This document shows positions 1 through 8,768 of a DNA stretch of 36,903 bases, in pieces (the first letter of the stretch is position 1; every line of letters begins with the position of its first letter). Source of the stretch: Candidatus Poribacteria bacterium (GTDB lineage Bacteria > Poribacteria > WGA-4E > WGA-3G); assembly GCA_012270875.1 (NCBI GenBank), contig JAAXHI010000454.1:1-36903 (forward strand), read 5' to 3'. The notes beneath the pieces are model-generated. The model searched no databases. It saw only the letters and a program-made list of their open reading frames with translations, and was not told the origin of the DNA. The position numbers and the translations under genes are program-made.

Positions 1-918
1 CTAAATTTCCGGTGGCAGTACACATTCTCTACTAACAGGAACGGTAACTACGATATCTATATGATAGATAGGCATGGCGGTAATCTTCAAGCACTCCTTG
101 ACGGACCCGCAGATGAGATTCACGCGAGATGGTCTCCGAATGGGCGCTACTTGGCTTATGCCTCCAATGAAAATGCCGACTTTTATAATATCCATGTCAT
201 GAATATGCGAACTAAACGACGTTGGCAACTCACTGATCTCCCCGCCAACGACACGACCCCGACATGGTCACCGGATGGGACGGAAATTGCTTTTGTCTCT
301 GATCGAAGGGGCAAGTATCGGATCTACAAGATAGGTATAAACGGCGAAAAACTTAGCCAATTGACCAAGGGTGGGGACGATTGGGGGCCTTCTTGGTCTC
401 CAGATGGTGAATGGATCACATACAATACACTCCAACCTGATGGATTGGTTTATCTCTATATTGTATCCGCTGATGGCAGAAGGGAGAGACAGCTGGCAAG
501 GGCTGGAGGGAAGGGACGCAGCACGGCATGGTCTCCTGATAGTCAGAAGATTGTGTTTTCCACTTGGGAACTTGGGATAGGACCGAAAATTGCGATTATA
601 GATGTAGAGAGTGGGAAACTCCGTCGTGTGACGCTTGGCGGGCGGGTTCCTGGGGGTCGTGTATTCATGAAGTACGCCCCAGCATGGTCGCCGAATGGGA
701 AGTGGATCGCTTATGTTTCGGATAACTTAGAAGTCGAGCACAAGACTTTTCTCTATGTCGTTGATGCTGCGGGTGAAGAACGCGCGGAATCCATTCGACT
801 CACGACGCATCTATCAACGAATATATCGCCTGCGTGGGTGCCAGAGTCGTTCTTCTCTGTTTCACCAAGTGCAGAAAAAATGACAACGCTTTGGGGCGAA
901 CTCAAGCAACACGAATAG
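1..918 (+). CDS. TolB-like beta-propeller protein, 5' end missing
   Basis: The reading frame is open from base 1, so the gene begins left of the window; an ATG at 61 lies inside a propeller blade and is not the real start. The product has TolB/PD40-type repeats: blade ends of the form SPDG/SPNG followed by a beta-strand and an R.G...IY.M pattern (for example WSPDGTEIAFVSDRRG and WSPDGEWITYNT). About six blades are visible. The C-terminus MTTLWGELKQ resembles the tail shared by the five TolB-like proteins at 4584-9788, so this is probably a paralogue of them. Such propellers are usually periplasmic or secreted and bind proteins or ligands; no catalytic residues are evident. The signal peptide expected at the N-terminus is outside the window. 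The specific function is unknown. Confidence 0.85.
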   Translation, partial: LNFRWQYTFSTNRNGNYDIYMIDRHGGNLQALLDGPADEIHARWSPNGRYLAYASNENADFYNIHVMNMRTKRRWQLTDLPANDTTPTWSPDGTEIAFVSDRRGKYRIYKIGINGEKLSQLTKGGDDWGPSWSPDGEWITYNTLQPDGLVYLYIVSADGRRERQLARAGGKGRSTAWSPDSQKIVFSTWELGIGPKIAIIDVESGKLRRVTLGGRVPGGRVFMKYAPAWSPNGKWIAYVSDNLEVEHKTFLYVVDAAGEERAESIRLTTHLSTNISPAWVPESFFSVSPSAEKMTTLWGELKQHE

Positions 919-1080
919 TTAACCCCTCCAACTTACAAGGCAGGTAATGCGTCTCTGTAAGCACATGATTTTTTTCCACGATGCACGTTTTCTGTCCCGA
1001 AATCGCGTCTTTAATAATATAGCCCAGGTTGCTACTAACGAGTTTTGGACGTTCTAACAGCGTTTCGCTGCCCTTTTCTT

Positions 1081-1149
1081 CACCCCGTAGGGGTGCTATA
1101 TCTATAGAAGCGGGTATATTCAGGTGACCGCACCCCGTAGGGGTGCTAT
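1081..1149. repeat. Two copies of a REP-like hairpin
   Basis: The 19-nt sequence CACCCCGTAGGGGTGCTAT occurs at 1081-1099 and again at 1131-1149, 50 nt apart. In each, CACCCC and GGGGTG form a perfect 6-bp stem with a GTA loop. Neither is followed by a T-run, so a dispersed palindromic repeat is more likely than a terminator. Confidence 0.75.
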
Positions 1150-1242
1150 GTTTATAAATAAGTGGCAACTTGCGTTAATATAATAACCGAAGTTGCTACT
1201 CATAAGATTTTAGATGTTGAAACTCCGTTATTTTGTACCGTG

Positions 1243-1273
1243 ATGCACGTCGCATTTGGGTGAGTACACCGCA
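1243..1273. repeat. Dispersed 31-nt repeat, copy 1
   Basis: The sequence beginning ATGCACGTCGCATTTGGG is found here and at 28784-28814, with 29 of 31 positions identical. Both copies lie in spacers upstream of sigma fusion genes. No function is evident. Confidence 0.7.
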
Positions 1274-1298
1274 AAACTTTTAGTGTGCGTCTCCGCAA

Positions 1299-1368
1299 GC
1301 ACAATCTGGAAGATTATGCTACAAAGCACACAATCTGGTGGCACAATCTGGAAGATTATGCTACAAAG
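1299..1368. repeat. 28-nt direct repeat, two full copies and one partial
   Basis: GCACAATCTGG followed by AAGATTATGCTACAAAG is present identically at 1299-1326 and 1341-1368. The sequence between them contains a third partial copy (CACAATCTGG at 1329-1338). The period is 42 nt. This looks like a small local duplication. Confidence 0.85.
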
Positions 1369-1377
1369 AAGGTAACT

Positions 1378-1418
1378 GTATGCGTATGAGTCGTTCAGTT
1401 AAGTGTTTTGACGCATAC
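1378..1418. promoter_or_regulatory. Inverted repeat upstream of the sigma-BNR gene
   Basis: GTATGCGT at 1378-1385 and ACGCATAC at 1411-1418 are perfect 8-bp inverted arms with a 25-nt loop, ending 34 nt before the start of the gene at 1453. This gene is the only sigma fusion in the window without the shared ECF-type promoter, so the repeat could be an operator or RNA hairpin. The function is not established. Confidence 0.4.
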
Positions 1419-1452
1419 CAACGGGATTGGATCCATTCGTTAGGATAGTTTC

Positions 1453-4400
1453 ATGAAACAAGAAAACGATGCTCAGTTAATCGACGATATCTTGTCTGGT
1501 GACACCACCGCATTTAACATTTTGGTTGAAAAGTACCAAAAGAGTGTCCACGCGCTTGTCTGGCGAAAAATCGGTGATTTTCATTACGCTGAAGAAATTA
1601 CACAAGACACCTTCCTACAGGCATATAAAAAACTTTCGACGCTCAAGAATCCGAATCTATTCGCTGGATGGCTGTATGTCATTGCAAATCGGCTCAGTTT
1701 CAAGTGGCTACGAGAGCAAAAACCTGTTCCACAGTCGTTGGAGACTATACCTGTGAACGAGGTAGAAGCATCCTCTTATACGCGTTATGTATCCGAGCAG
1801 CGGGATATAAACACAACCGAGAATCGCCGCGAACTCGTCCAAAAACTTCTCGAAAAACTCCCCGATAGCGAACGCACGGTTGTGACACTTTACTATCTCA
1901 GCGAAATGACGACGAAGGAGATCGGCAAATTCTTGGGGGTCTCGGTGCACACGATTACGAGTCGGCTCCAGCGAGCAAGAAAGCGTTTACAGCGGGACGA
2001 AGAACGCTTGGTTCAGGAGGTGCTCGGTGGTGTACATGTATCGGCGCGTCTCAGCGAGAATATCATGCGAGAAGTCGGAAAGATAGAAACGACATCGCCA
2101 CCGGTTAGCAAACCGTTGCTACCGTGGGCGGCTTTTGGTGCAGCTGCGGTCTTAATTGCCTTGCTGCTCGGCACAAGCAACCGATACCTTGCGCGCTTTC
2201 AGAAACCGTATAGTTTCGAGGCACAATCTGAACCTACTATCGAAATTATTGATACACTTGTTACACTTGATATTGACGCAAAACCGGATGTTCGGAATCA
2301 GATTGGACAGGCTGCGTTCCCCGGTAAAAGCAACAGTACGGGTTTACAGACCTCTGAAACGTCGCTGGCAGCTACAGTTGGAGTGGATGCTGCAAAGTTT
2401 TCTACTTCTCGGTGGAGGCAGGTATCTGGTCCTCAACAGGGTCCCGCCTATGGCATCTTTACTACACCTGAAGGGACGCTCCACGTCTCTACACAGACAG
2501 GTATTTACAGATTACCAACGGGAGAAACTGCGTGGGCGCGCATCAATGCCAATCGACCAATTAGCTGGGGCTATATGCCAATGGCAGCATATAGGGATAC
2601 TCTCTATAGTGTCTCTACTAATGAAATCTTCACTTCGAGCGACGATGGCGAGACGTGGCACGTCTTTTGCCCGCGACCCAGCGGACGCACTGTTGGATTG
2701 GTAGTAACCGATGCGCCGCAATCCACCCGCTCACGAACAGCTGTTACAATGTATCTCGCCCTCCGAGATAAAGGCGTTTTCCAATCTACGGATGCTGGCA
2801 CCGAGTGGAATTTGCTTAACGAAGGATTAACAAACAAACGCATTTACAGAATCGCTGCGATTGAAAACACGGTATTTGTTGGGACAAACGAAGGACTCTA
2901 CCGTCTCAACGCAGGTGTTTGGGAGGAATTATCGGTAGACCCTTCTAAAACTGCCCAATCCTTTGAGAACTTTGGAGACAAGACACCTGCTAACACAGAC
3001 AGCGGTGTCTATCGTCTTAGCTCAGGTATTTGGGAACAGGTGCCAATAGAATTTGTTAATGCTATTCATTGCTTGACAGCCTTTGAGAACAATCTTTATG
3101 TTGGCATGGGACCGGATCTGTCTATGTGGGCGGGATCGACGAAATCGGAATTAGCGGAATTAGGCGTAATAGTGAATGTGAACTCGGTACAAGGCAAAAT
3201 TTTTCACTCAGCAGATTTGGGGAAATCATGGACTGAGATAACGCCTCAGGATAAACCGCTCTTTTTTACAGTCCTAACCGGTATAAAACTTTTGGTGGTG
3301 GGTGAGACGCTCCTCGCGCGAGGAATCGAACAATTCCGGTCAACAGACGCGGGGCGGACTTGGACGCAACTGGACACTGCCTCTGGTCTGTCTCCACTTG
3401 ATTCCCGACGAATAGTCGCGGCGGATGAAAGGGTTTTTTACACAATTGGCGGAAACGGTGTTTATCGCACAACGGATGCTGGCGACTCATGGCACCTGTT
3501 TATGGATGGCATCATGGGGACAGGGATCCGAAGTCTGATAGCATTCAATAACAGGCTTTGTGCGTATACCGGCAGCGACATCGTGCAGTCAACCGACGGT
3601 GGCGAATCGTGGGAAAAAATTCCGGTTGATGCTGGCGATTCCTTCATGTTATCTTATGGTTCAAAATTAAGGGTTAGCGATGGTAATCTTTATGGCATTG
3701 CATCTGAAGCGAGAAACCTTCGTATTTTCGGTCTATCAGGGGATGGTAATACCCTCGTTCTAACACAAAAAAGCCCTAATCTTGATGAAGAAACGCTTTC
3801 CACCGAGTCGTGGAAAACTCTTGCAGCGGCAGAACGGATCCGTTTACCTGATGACCTCGAAGAGAACCCTGCGTTGACAAAAACGTTGCGGAGTATGATG
3901 ACCGTTGCAAGGGTCAGTGGATTTGCAGTCAGTGGTGGGACATTCTACGTCGAGTACCTGCGGCGGCTTTTCAAGTGGAAACTCGGCGACCTGGAATGGA
4001 CGGATACTGGATTAATAGACCTTACGCAAAAATCCGCCTCGAGTCAGGGAGGCTATGGGTTCAAGTTAGCCGCATCCGGAGAAACCGTCTACGTCGGGAA
4101 GCGGGATGGTAAGTTATTCCAATCATTTGACGGTGGAGACAGTTGGAGAGACATCACGCTGATCCTTCCACTTCGTTTCACGTATTTCAAGGAGATAGTT
4201 TTTGTCGGACCAACGGTTTATGTCGCAACAGATACAGGTGTTTTGGCTTCACAGAACGGGGAACACTGGCGCGTGCTGACCGATGAAATGGGGCAGCGTC
4301 CCGTTATAGACAAGTTCGCTGTAGATGGCACCACGGTTTATGGTGCTGGCGATGCGGGTGTCTATCGTTTAGGGAACCGTGGCAAGTGGGAGCAGGTTTC

Positions 4401-4530
4401 GTCAAGCGTCCCGGGTAAAGTTATCTCTCTCGCCATCAATAACAACAGACTTTATGTTGTTACCTCACAGCGTGGGTTATTTCACATCTCGCTTGATGAG
4501 AAATTGCACAATGTCTCAACCAATGAATAG
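1453..4530 (+). CDS. ECF sigma factor fused to transmembrane BNR/Asp-box beta-propeller
   Basis: A 1025-residue fusion. Residues about 24-90 match sigma-70 region 2 (EEITQDTFLQAYKKL, then AGWLYVIANRL) and about 131-180 match region 4 (LPDSERTVVTLYY, then a helix-turn-helix ending in RLQRARKRL). One transmembrane helix lies at about 222-240, followed by the family's stalk (RFQKPYSFEAQSE). The rest is a propeller with about eight Asp-box motifs of the type STDAGRTW, STDGGESW and SFDGGDSW, as in BNR, YCF48 and sortilin-type repeats. The sigma part should be cytoplasmic and the propeller extracytoplasmic. It differs from its paralogues: the upstream ECF-type promoter and the internal Shine-Dalgarno/ATG after region 4 are absent (the codon there is TTG within RDEERLVQ). 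Five TolB-like genes follow after 53 nt and may be its operon partners. The domain calls are firm; the signal sensed is unknown. Confidence 0.9.
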   Translation: MKQENDAQLIDDILSGDTTAFNILVEKYQKSVHALVWRKIGDFHYAEEITQDTFLQAYKKLSTLKNPNLFAGWLYVIANRLSFKWLREQKPVPQSLETIPVNEVEASSYTRYVSEQRDINTTENRRELVQKLLEKLPDSERTVVTLYYLSEMTTKEIGKFLGVSVHTITSRLQRARKRLQRDEERLVQEVLGGVHVSARLSENIMREVGKIETTSPPVSKPLLPWAAFGAAAVLIALLLGTSNRYLARFQKPYSFEAQSEPTIEIIDTLVTLDIDAKPDVRNQIGQAAFPGKSNSTGLQTSETSLAATVGVDAAKFSTSRWRQVSGPQQGPAYGIFTTPEGTLHVSTQTGIYRLPTGETAWARINANRPISWGYMPMAAYRDTLYSVSTNEIFTSSDDGETWHVFCPRPSGRTVGLVVTDAPQSTRSRTAVTMYLALRDKGVFQSTDAGTEWNLLNEGLTNKRIYRIAAIENTVFVGTNEGLYRLNAGVWEELSVDPSKTAQSFENFGDKTPANTDSGVYRLSSGIWEQVPIEFVNAIHCLTAFENNLYVGMGPDLSMWAGSTKSELAELGVIVNVNSVQGKIFHSADLGKSWTEITPQDKPLFFTVLTGIKLLVVGETLLARGIEQFRSTDAGRTWTQLDTASGLSPLDSRRIVAADERVFYTIGGNGVYRTTDAGDSWHLFMDGIMGTGIRSLIAFNNRLCAYTGSDIVQSTDGGESWEKIPVDAGDSFMLSYGSKLRVSDGNLYGIASEARNLRIFGLSGDGNTLVLTQKSPNLDEETLSTESWKTLAAAERIRLPDDLEENPALTKTLRSMMTVARVSGFAVSGGTFYVEYLRRLFKWKLGDLEWTDTGLIDLTQKSASSQGGYGFKLAASGETVYVGKRDGKLFQSFDGGDSWRDITLILPLRFTYFKEIVFVGPTVYVATDTGVLASQNGEHWRVLTDEMGQRPVIDKFAVDGTTVYGAGDAGVYRLGNRGKWEQVSSSVPGKVISLAINNNRLYVVTSQRGLFHISLDEKLHNVSTNE

Positions 4531-4583
4531 GTGCTGACCTTGAGGAATTACATACGCGCAATACATTCTCGGAGAAACATGTA

Positions 4584-5606
4584 ATGAAACGAATACTCGT
4601 TTTATGTGTGCTCAGTTTAATGTTGTTATCTATGGGCATTTGTGCTGTCTCAGCGAAAGCACCGACAACGCCGAAAATCTTGTTTACGTCCGCACGCGAT
4701 GGCAACTATGAAGTCTATATCATGAACCCGGATGGTAGTGAAAAGGTGAACTTGACCCAGCATCCCGATGGTGATAGCGGGGCTGTGTGGTCTCCGAGGG
4801 GTGATAAGATTCTCTTTGCCTCGAATCGCCAAGGCACGGGTGTGCGAGACCTGTATCTGATGGATCCAGATGGGTCGAATATCCGCCGCGTCTTCAAGAA
4901 AAAAGTAAAGGGTTGGCGACATAGACCGGCATGGTCTCCTGATGGCAAACAGTTTGCTTACAATTATACTGACTGGGACCGTCGAAAGTACGGTCACTAT
5001 CTTGGGACGTTTGGCGAAGAAGATGCCGAACCTCTCCCGTATGGGAATGGCCCTGCGTGGTCTCCAGACGGTTCCGAAATCGCCTGTTCTGTATCTCATC
5101 AATTTGGGTCTCGACTGACCTTTATCAACGTCCGCACACGAGAGACGGAACAACCGCTTCTGGATAAAGTACTCTTGTGGCAATACCATCCATCTTGGTC
5201 TGCTGCGGGGGACAGGCTGGCGATTTCTGGGAACAAACATCCCATTCCTGACATCAAGGATAAGGAGCTGCACGAGGCGAGGGAGCTGCACAACGTATGG
5301 GGAAATAAAGGCACTATCTATATCGTCAACCGCGACGGCACAGGTCTGCGCCAACTTGTTGATGAAGCCGGTCCCAGAGCATTGTGGCCTGCGTTATCGC
5401 CGGACGGTTCGGAAGTGCTTTATACACAGGAGATTAACGGACAGTGGCAAATTTTCAAGTTGGATATAAACAGTAGGGTTCGGACGCAGCTGACGCATAT
5501 TTCACGGAATTTTGGTGGGGATTGGTTTGATCCGGCGTATACGTTGGCAGTAGCACCGCAGCCGCACTTGCTATCGACGACCTGGGGAGATGTCAAAAAA
5601 CAGTAG
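4584..5606 (+). CDS. Secreted TolB-like beta-propeller, array member 1
   Basis: A 340-residue protein. The N-terminus MKRILVLCVLSLMLLSM followed by a small-residue stretch ending near VSAKA is a typical cleavable signal peptide. The mature part has TolB/PD40 blades with repeated motifs such as SARDGNYEVYIMNPDG, AWSPDGKQFAY and ALSPDGSEVLY. GGAGA at 4571 lies 8 nt before the ATG. The C-terminal tail (DWFDPAY, then HLLSTTWGDVKKQ) is shared with the four genes that follow. The gene lies 53 nt downstream of the sigma-BNR gene with no terminator seen, so co-transcription is likely. TolB-like propellers usually act in the envelope as binding scaffolds. This copy differs most from the others in its signal peptide, so it may be the oldest array member. 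Confidence 0.9.
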   Translation: MKRILVLCVLSLMLLSMGICAVSAKAPTTPKILFTSARDGNYEVYIMNPDGSEKVNLTQHPDGDSGAVWSPRGDKILFASNRQGTGVRDLYLMDPDGSNIRRVFKKKVKGWRHRPAWSPDGKQFAYNYTDWDRRKYGHYLGTFGEEDAEPLPYGNGPAWSPDGSEIACSVSHQFGSRLTFINVRTRETEQPLLDKVLLWQYHPSWSAAGDRLAISGNKHPIPDIKDKELHEARELHNVWGNKGTIYIVNRDGTGLRQLVDEAGPRALWPALSPDGSEVLYTQEINGQWQIFKLDINSRVRTQLTHISRNFGGDWFDPAYTLAVAPQPHLLSTTWGDVKKQ

Positions 5607-5616
5607 AGGAACTCGT

Positions 5617-6663
5617 ATGAAAACGATACAGTCGTTAGTTCTTGTTTTATTAATCCTGTCGGTGTTAAATGTGTGTGCTTTTCCGCTCTTTGCAAAAGCA
5701 CCAATAACGCCGAAAATCTTGTTTAGTTCCAGTCGGGATGGTAATTGGGAGGTGTACATGATGAACCCAGACGGTTCTGAACAGGTGAACCTGACACAGC
5801 ACCGCGCTGACGATATGAGTGCAGTGTGGTCTCCGAGGGGTGATAAGATCCTCTTCGTCTCAAATCGACAAGGCACGGGTGTGCGAGACCTGTATCTGAT
5901 GGACCCTGATGGCTCCAATGTCCGCCGCGTTTTCAAGAGAAGAGCAAGGGGACAGAGAACTAATCCGACATGGTCTCCCGATGGCAAACAGTTTACTTAC
6001 AGTTACGTGGACTGGGATCGTTGGGAGTTCGGTCTCTATCTTGGGACGTTTGGCGAAGAAGATGCCGAAGAACTCCCGGATGGGAATTCCCCGGATTGGT
6101 CGCCGGACGGCACCGAAATCGCCTTTTCTATATCGCATCAATTTGGGTCTCGCCTGACATTTATGGATGTCCGTACCCGAAAGCTGGAACAACCGCTCCC
6201 CGATAAAGCACTACAATGGCAACGCAATCCATCCTGGTCTGCTGTGGGAGATAGACTTGCGATTACTGGGAACAGGCATCTGTTACCGGTCATCGACGGA
6301 AAGGAACTGGACGAGGCAAGGGCTCTGCACGAGGCATGGTCGGATAAACACACAGTCTTCATCGTCAATCGCGATGGCACGGGTCTCCGGCAACTGATTG
6401 AGGAAGACGGTTCCCGAGCAAGTGCTTGTGCGTTATCGCCGGACGGTTCAGAAGTGCTTTATACACAGGAGATTAACGGACAGCGCCAAATCTTCAAGAT
6501 TGATGTGAACAGCGGTGTTCGGATACAGTTGACGCATATTCCTGGTCCTTTTCCTCAAAAAACGAGTGCTGGGGGAGATTGGTTTGATCCGGCGTATGCG
6601 TTGTCGGTTTCACCACAACCGCACTTGCTAACAACGACCTGGGGAGAACTGAAAAAGGAGTAG
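5617..6663 (+). CDS. Secreted TolB-like beta-propeller, array member 2
   Basis: 348 residues from the ATG at 5617. An in-frame ATG at 5590 lies inside the previous gene; 5617 is preferred because it starts directly with a signal peptide (MKTIQSLVLVLLILSVLNV) and because AGAGGAACTC-ATG is nearly repeated before array member 4. Mature protein: TolB/PD40 blades (WSPRGDKILFVSNRQG, LYLMDPDGSNVRRVF, ALSPDGSEVLY). The tail ends HLLTTTWGELKKE. The gap to the previous stop is 10 nt, consistent with translational coupling in an operon. Long stretches are nearly identical at DNA level to member 4 (for example around 6215-6310 versus 8300-8400), evidence of recent duplication. Confidence 0.9.
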   Translation: MKTIQSLVLVLLILSVLNVCAFPLFAKAPITPKILFSSSRDGNWEVYMMNPDGSEQVNLTQHRADDMSAVWSPRGDKILFVSNRQGTGVRDLYLMDPDGSNVRRVFKRRARGQRTNPTWSPDGKQFTYSYVDWDRWEFGLYLGTFGEEDAEELPDGNSPDWSPDGTEIAFSISHQFGSRLTFMDVRTRKLEQPLPDKALQWQRNPSWSAVGDRLAITGNRHLLPVIDGKELDEARALHEAWSDKHTVFIVNRDGTGLRQLIEEDGSRASACALSPDGSEVLYTQEINGQRQIFKIDVNSGVRIQLTHIPGPFPQKTSAGGDWFDPAYALSVSPQPHLLTTTWGELKKE

Positions 6664-6683
6664 GATTTTTAGGGGAAACAAGT

Positions 6684-7697
6684 ATGAGATTAGTGTTGAT
6701 TTTTTTTCTAATTCTCTTGATGTTGATGTGTGGCGGTGTGTGTCAGGTTTTTGCCAAAGCACCGACAACGCCGAAAATTCTGTTCACGTCCAGCCGGGAT
6801 GGCAATCGAGAGGTCTACATGATGAATCCGGATGGCTCCGAGCAGATAAACTTAACACAGCATCCCGCCCGTGATGGTAGTGCCGTATGGTCTCCGACGG
6901 GTGATCAGATTCTCTTTGTCTCCGATCGCGGCGGGGTGCGGGACCTGTATTTGATGGACGCGGATGGCACAAATGTTCGGCGCGTCTTTAAGAAAAAAAT
7001 ACGGGCATCGAGATATGCTGCGGCGTGGTCGCCTGATGGTAAACAGTTTGCTTACAATTACTTGGACTGGGACCGTCGAAAATCCGGTCTCTATCTTGGG
7101 ACGTTTGGTGAGGAGGGTGTTGACCCCTTGCCGAATGGGAGTTCCCCTGCGTGGTCTCCCGATGGTTCAGAGATTGCTTGCTCGGTCGCACATGCATTGG
7201 GAGCACGACTGACATTTATCAACGTTGATACACGCGATAGGGAACAACCGCTCCCAGATAAAACTCTACAATGGCAAGCGGCTCCGTGCTGGTCTGCTGC
7301 AGGGGATAGACTTGCGATTTCTGGGAACAAACATCCGATCCCTGCCATCTTGGATAGGGACCTACACGAGGCATGGAACGATAAAGACACGGTCTTCATC
7401 CTCAACCGCGACGGAACCGGTCTACGTCAACTTGTTGAGGAAGCCGGGCCCGGAGCAGGGCCTTCTGCATTATCGCCGGATGGCTCGGAAGTGCTTTATT
7501 CACAGGAGATTAACGGACAGACGCAAATTTTCAAGTTGGATATAAACAGCGGTGTTCGGACACAGTTGACGCATATTGGGGGTGCTTTTCGTCAAGCGAA
7601 TGTTGGTGGTGAGTGGTTTGATCCGGCGTATACGTTGCCGGTATCACCACAGCCGCATTTGCTCACTACGACATGGGGAGATGTTAAAAAACAATAG
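6684..7697 (+). CDS. Secreted TolB-like beta-propeller, array member 3
   Basis: 337 residues. The signal peptide MRLVLIFFLILLMLMCGGV is the same as that of member 5. The leader before the ATG (TAGGATTTTTAGGGGAAACAAGT) is nearly identical to the leader of member 5, with GGGGA serving as ribosome binding site. TolB/PD40 blades follow (SSRDGNREVYMMNPDG, AWSPDGKQFAYNY, ALSPDGSEVLYS). The tail ends HLLTTTWGDVKKQ. A cysteine in CGGVCQ resembles a lipobox only loosely; I favour a normal cleavable signal peptide. The gene lies 20 nt after member 2. Confidence 0.9.
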   Translation: MRLVLIFFLILLMLMCGGVCQVFAKAPTTPKILFTSSRDGNREVYMMNPDGSEQINLTQHPARDGSAVWSPTGDQILFVSDRGGVRDLYLMDADGTNVRRVFKKKIRASRYAAAWSPDGKQFAYNYLDWDRRKSGLYLGTFGEEGVDPLPNGSSPAWSPDGSEIACSVAHALGARLTFINVDTRDREQPLPDKTLQWQAAPCWSAAGDRLAISGNKHPIPAILDRDLHEAWNDKDTVFILNRDGTGLRQLVEEAGPGAGPSALSPDGSEVLYSQEINGQTQIFKLDINSGVRTQLTHIGGAFRQANVGGEWFDPAYTLPVSPQPHLLTTTWGDVKKQ

Positions 7698-7707
7698 AGG
7701 AACTCCT

Positions 7708-8748
7708 ATGAAAACGATACAGTCGTTAGTTTTTGTCCTATTGCTCCTGTTGGTGCTGAATGTTAGCACCTTTCCGCTTTTTGCTGAGGTACCGACGATG
7801 CCGAAAATTTTGTTTACGTCCAGTCGGGATGGCAATCGTGAGATCTACATGATGAACCCAGACGGTTCTGAACAGGTGAACCTGACACAGCACCGCGCCG
7901 AAGATATGTTTGCTGTGTGGTCTCCGAGGGGTGATAAGATTCTCTTCGTCTCGAATCGCCAAGGCACGGGTGTGCGAGACCTATATCTGATGGACCCTGA
8001 TGGCTCCAATGTCCGGCGCGTCTTCAAGAGAAAAGCAAAGGGTCGGAGAGAAAAGCCTGCATGGTCTACCGATGGCAAACAGTTTGTTTATAACTACACG
8101 GACTGGGATCGTGGAGAGTTCGAGTTCTATCTTGGGACGTTTGGCGAGGAAGATGCCGAACGCCTTCCGTATGGGAATTCCGCTGAATGGTCTCCTAACG
8201 GTACCGAAATCGCCTATTCTATATCTCATCAATTCGGAGCTCGCCTCACATTTATGGATGTCCAGACACGAAAACTGGAACAACCGCTGCCCGATAAAGC
8301 ACTACAATGGCAACGCAATCCATCCTGGTCTGCTTCGGGAGATAGACTTGCGATTACTGGGAACAGGCATCTGTTACCGGTCATCGACGGAAAGGAACTG
8401 GATGAGGCAAGGGCTCTGCACAAGGCATGGAACGATAAATACACAGTCTTCATCGTCAATCGCGACGGCACCGGCCTCCAGCAACTGATTGAGGAAGACG
8501 GGCCCGCGGCACGTGTTTCTGCGTTATCGCCGGACGGTTCAGAGGTGCTTTATACACAGGAAATTAATGGACGTTACCAAATCTTCAAGATTGATGTGAA
8601 CAGCGGTGTTCGGACGCAGTTGACGCATGGCGGTATCGTTATTCAAGCGAATACTGGCGGAGATTGGTTTGATCCGGCGTATGCGTTGTCGGTTTCACCA
8701 CAGCCACACTTGCTAACAACGACCTGGGGAGATGTGAAACAGAAGTAG
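7708..8748 (+). CDS. Secreted TolB-like beta-propeller, array member 4
   Basis: 346 residues from the ATG at 7708. The frame stays open upstream into the previous gene (to 7576), but 7708 starts with the signal peptide MKTIQSLVFVLLLLLVLNV shared with member 2 and has the same GAGGAACTC leader. TolB/PD40 blades follow, with a tail HLLTTTWGDVKQK. It lies 10 nt after member 3. It is closest to member 2, which together with the relation of members 3 and 5 shows that a two-gene unit was duplicated. Confidence 0.9.
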   Translation: MKTIQSLVFVLLLLLVLNVSTFPLFAEVPTMPKILFTSSRDGNREIYMMNPDGSEQVNLTQHRAEDMFAVWSPRGDKILFVSNRQGTGVRDLYLMDPDGSNVRRVFKRKAKGRREKPAWSTDGKQFVYNYTDWDRGEFEFYLGTFGEEDAERLPYGNSAEWSPNGTEIAYSISHQFGARLTFMDVQTRKLEQPLPDKALQWQRNPSWSASGDRLAITGNRHLLPVIDGKELDEARALHKAWNDKYTVFIVNRDGTGLQQLIEEDGPAARVSALSPDGSEVLYTQEINGRYQIFKIDVNSGVRTQLTHGGIVIQANTGGDWFDPAYALSVSPQPHLLTTTWGDVKQK

Positions 8749-8768
8749 GATTTTTAGGGGAAATAAGT

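Larger units (their letters stand above)
919..1452. other. Repeat-rich intergenic spacer of 534 nt
   Basis: No credible gene is seen here. The spacer holds two short hairpins (1081-1095 and 1131-1145), two diverged copies of a block containing TTGCTACT plus a downstream GTT-rich segment (about 1011-1065 and 1175-1230), a 31-nt sequence repeated near 28784, a 28-nt direct repeat (1299-1326 and 1341-1368) and an 8-bp inverted repeat at 1378-1418. It looks like a landing zone for small repeats between the first TolB-like gene and the sigma gene at 1453. Confidence 0.7.

Noticed and set aside
1299..1368. CRISPR-like direct repeats
   Set aside because: There are only two full copies with a 14-nt gap that itself contains part of the repeat, no spacers of regular length and no cas genes.
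1369..1400. ECF-type promoter before the gene at 1453
   Set aside because: GGTAAC is followed by CGTT after only 15 nt, and neither the CGTCACT box nor the CAGAATT extension is present.
4650..5354. Long antisense reading frame of 234 codons opposite the TolB-like gene
   Set aside because: It is a shadow of the strongly supported plus-strand gene and its translation shows no family resemblance; similar shadows occur opposite the paralogues.
7576..7707. Upstream extension of TolB array member 4
   Set aside because: The extension lies inside the previous gene in another frame and lacks a signal peptide; the ATG at 7708 has the leader and signal peptide shared with member 2.
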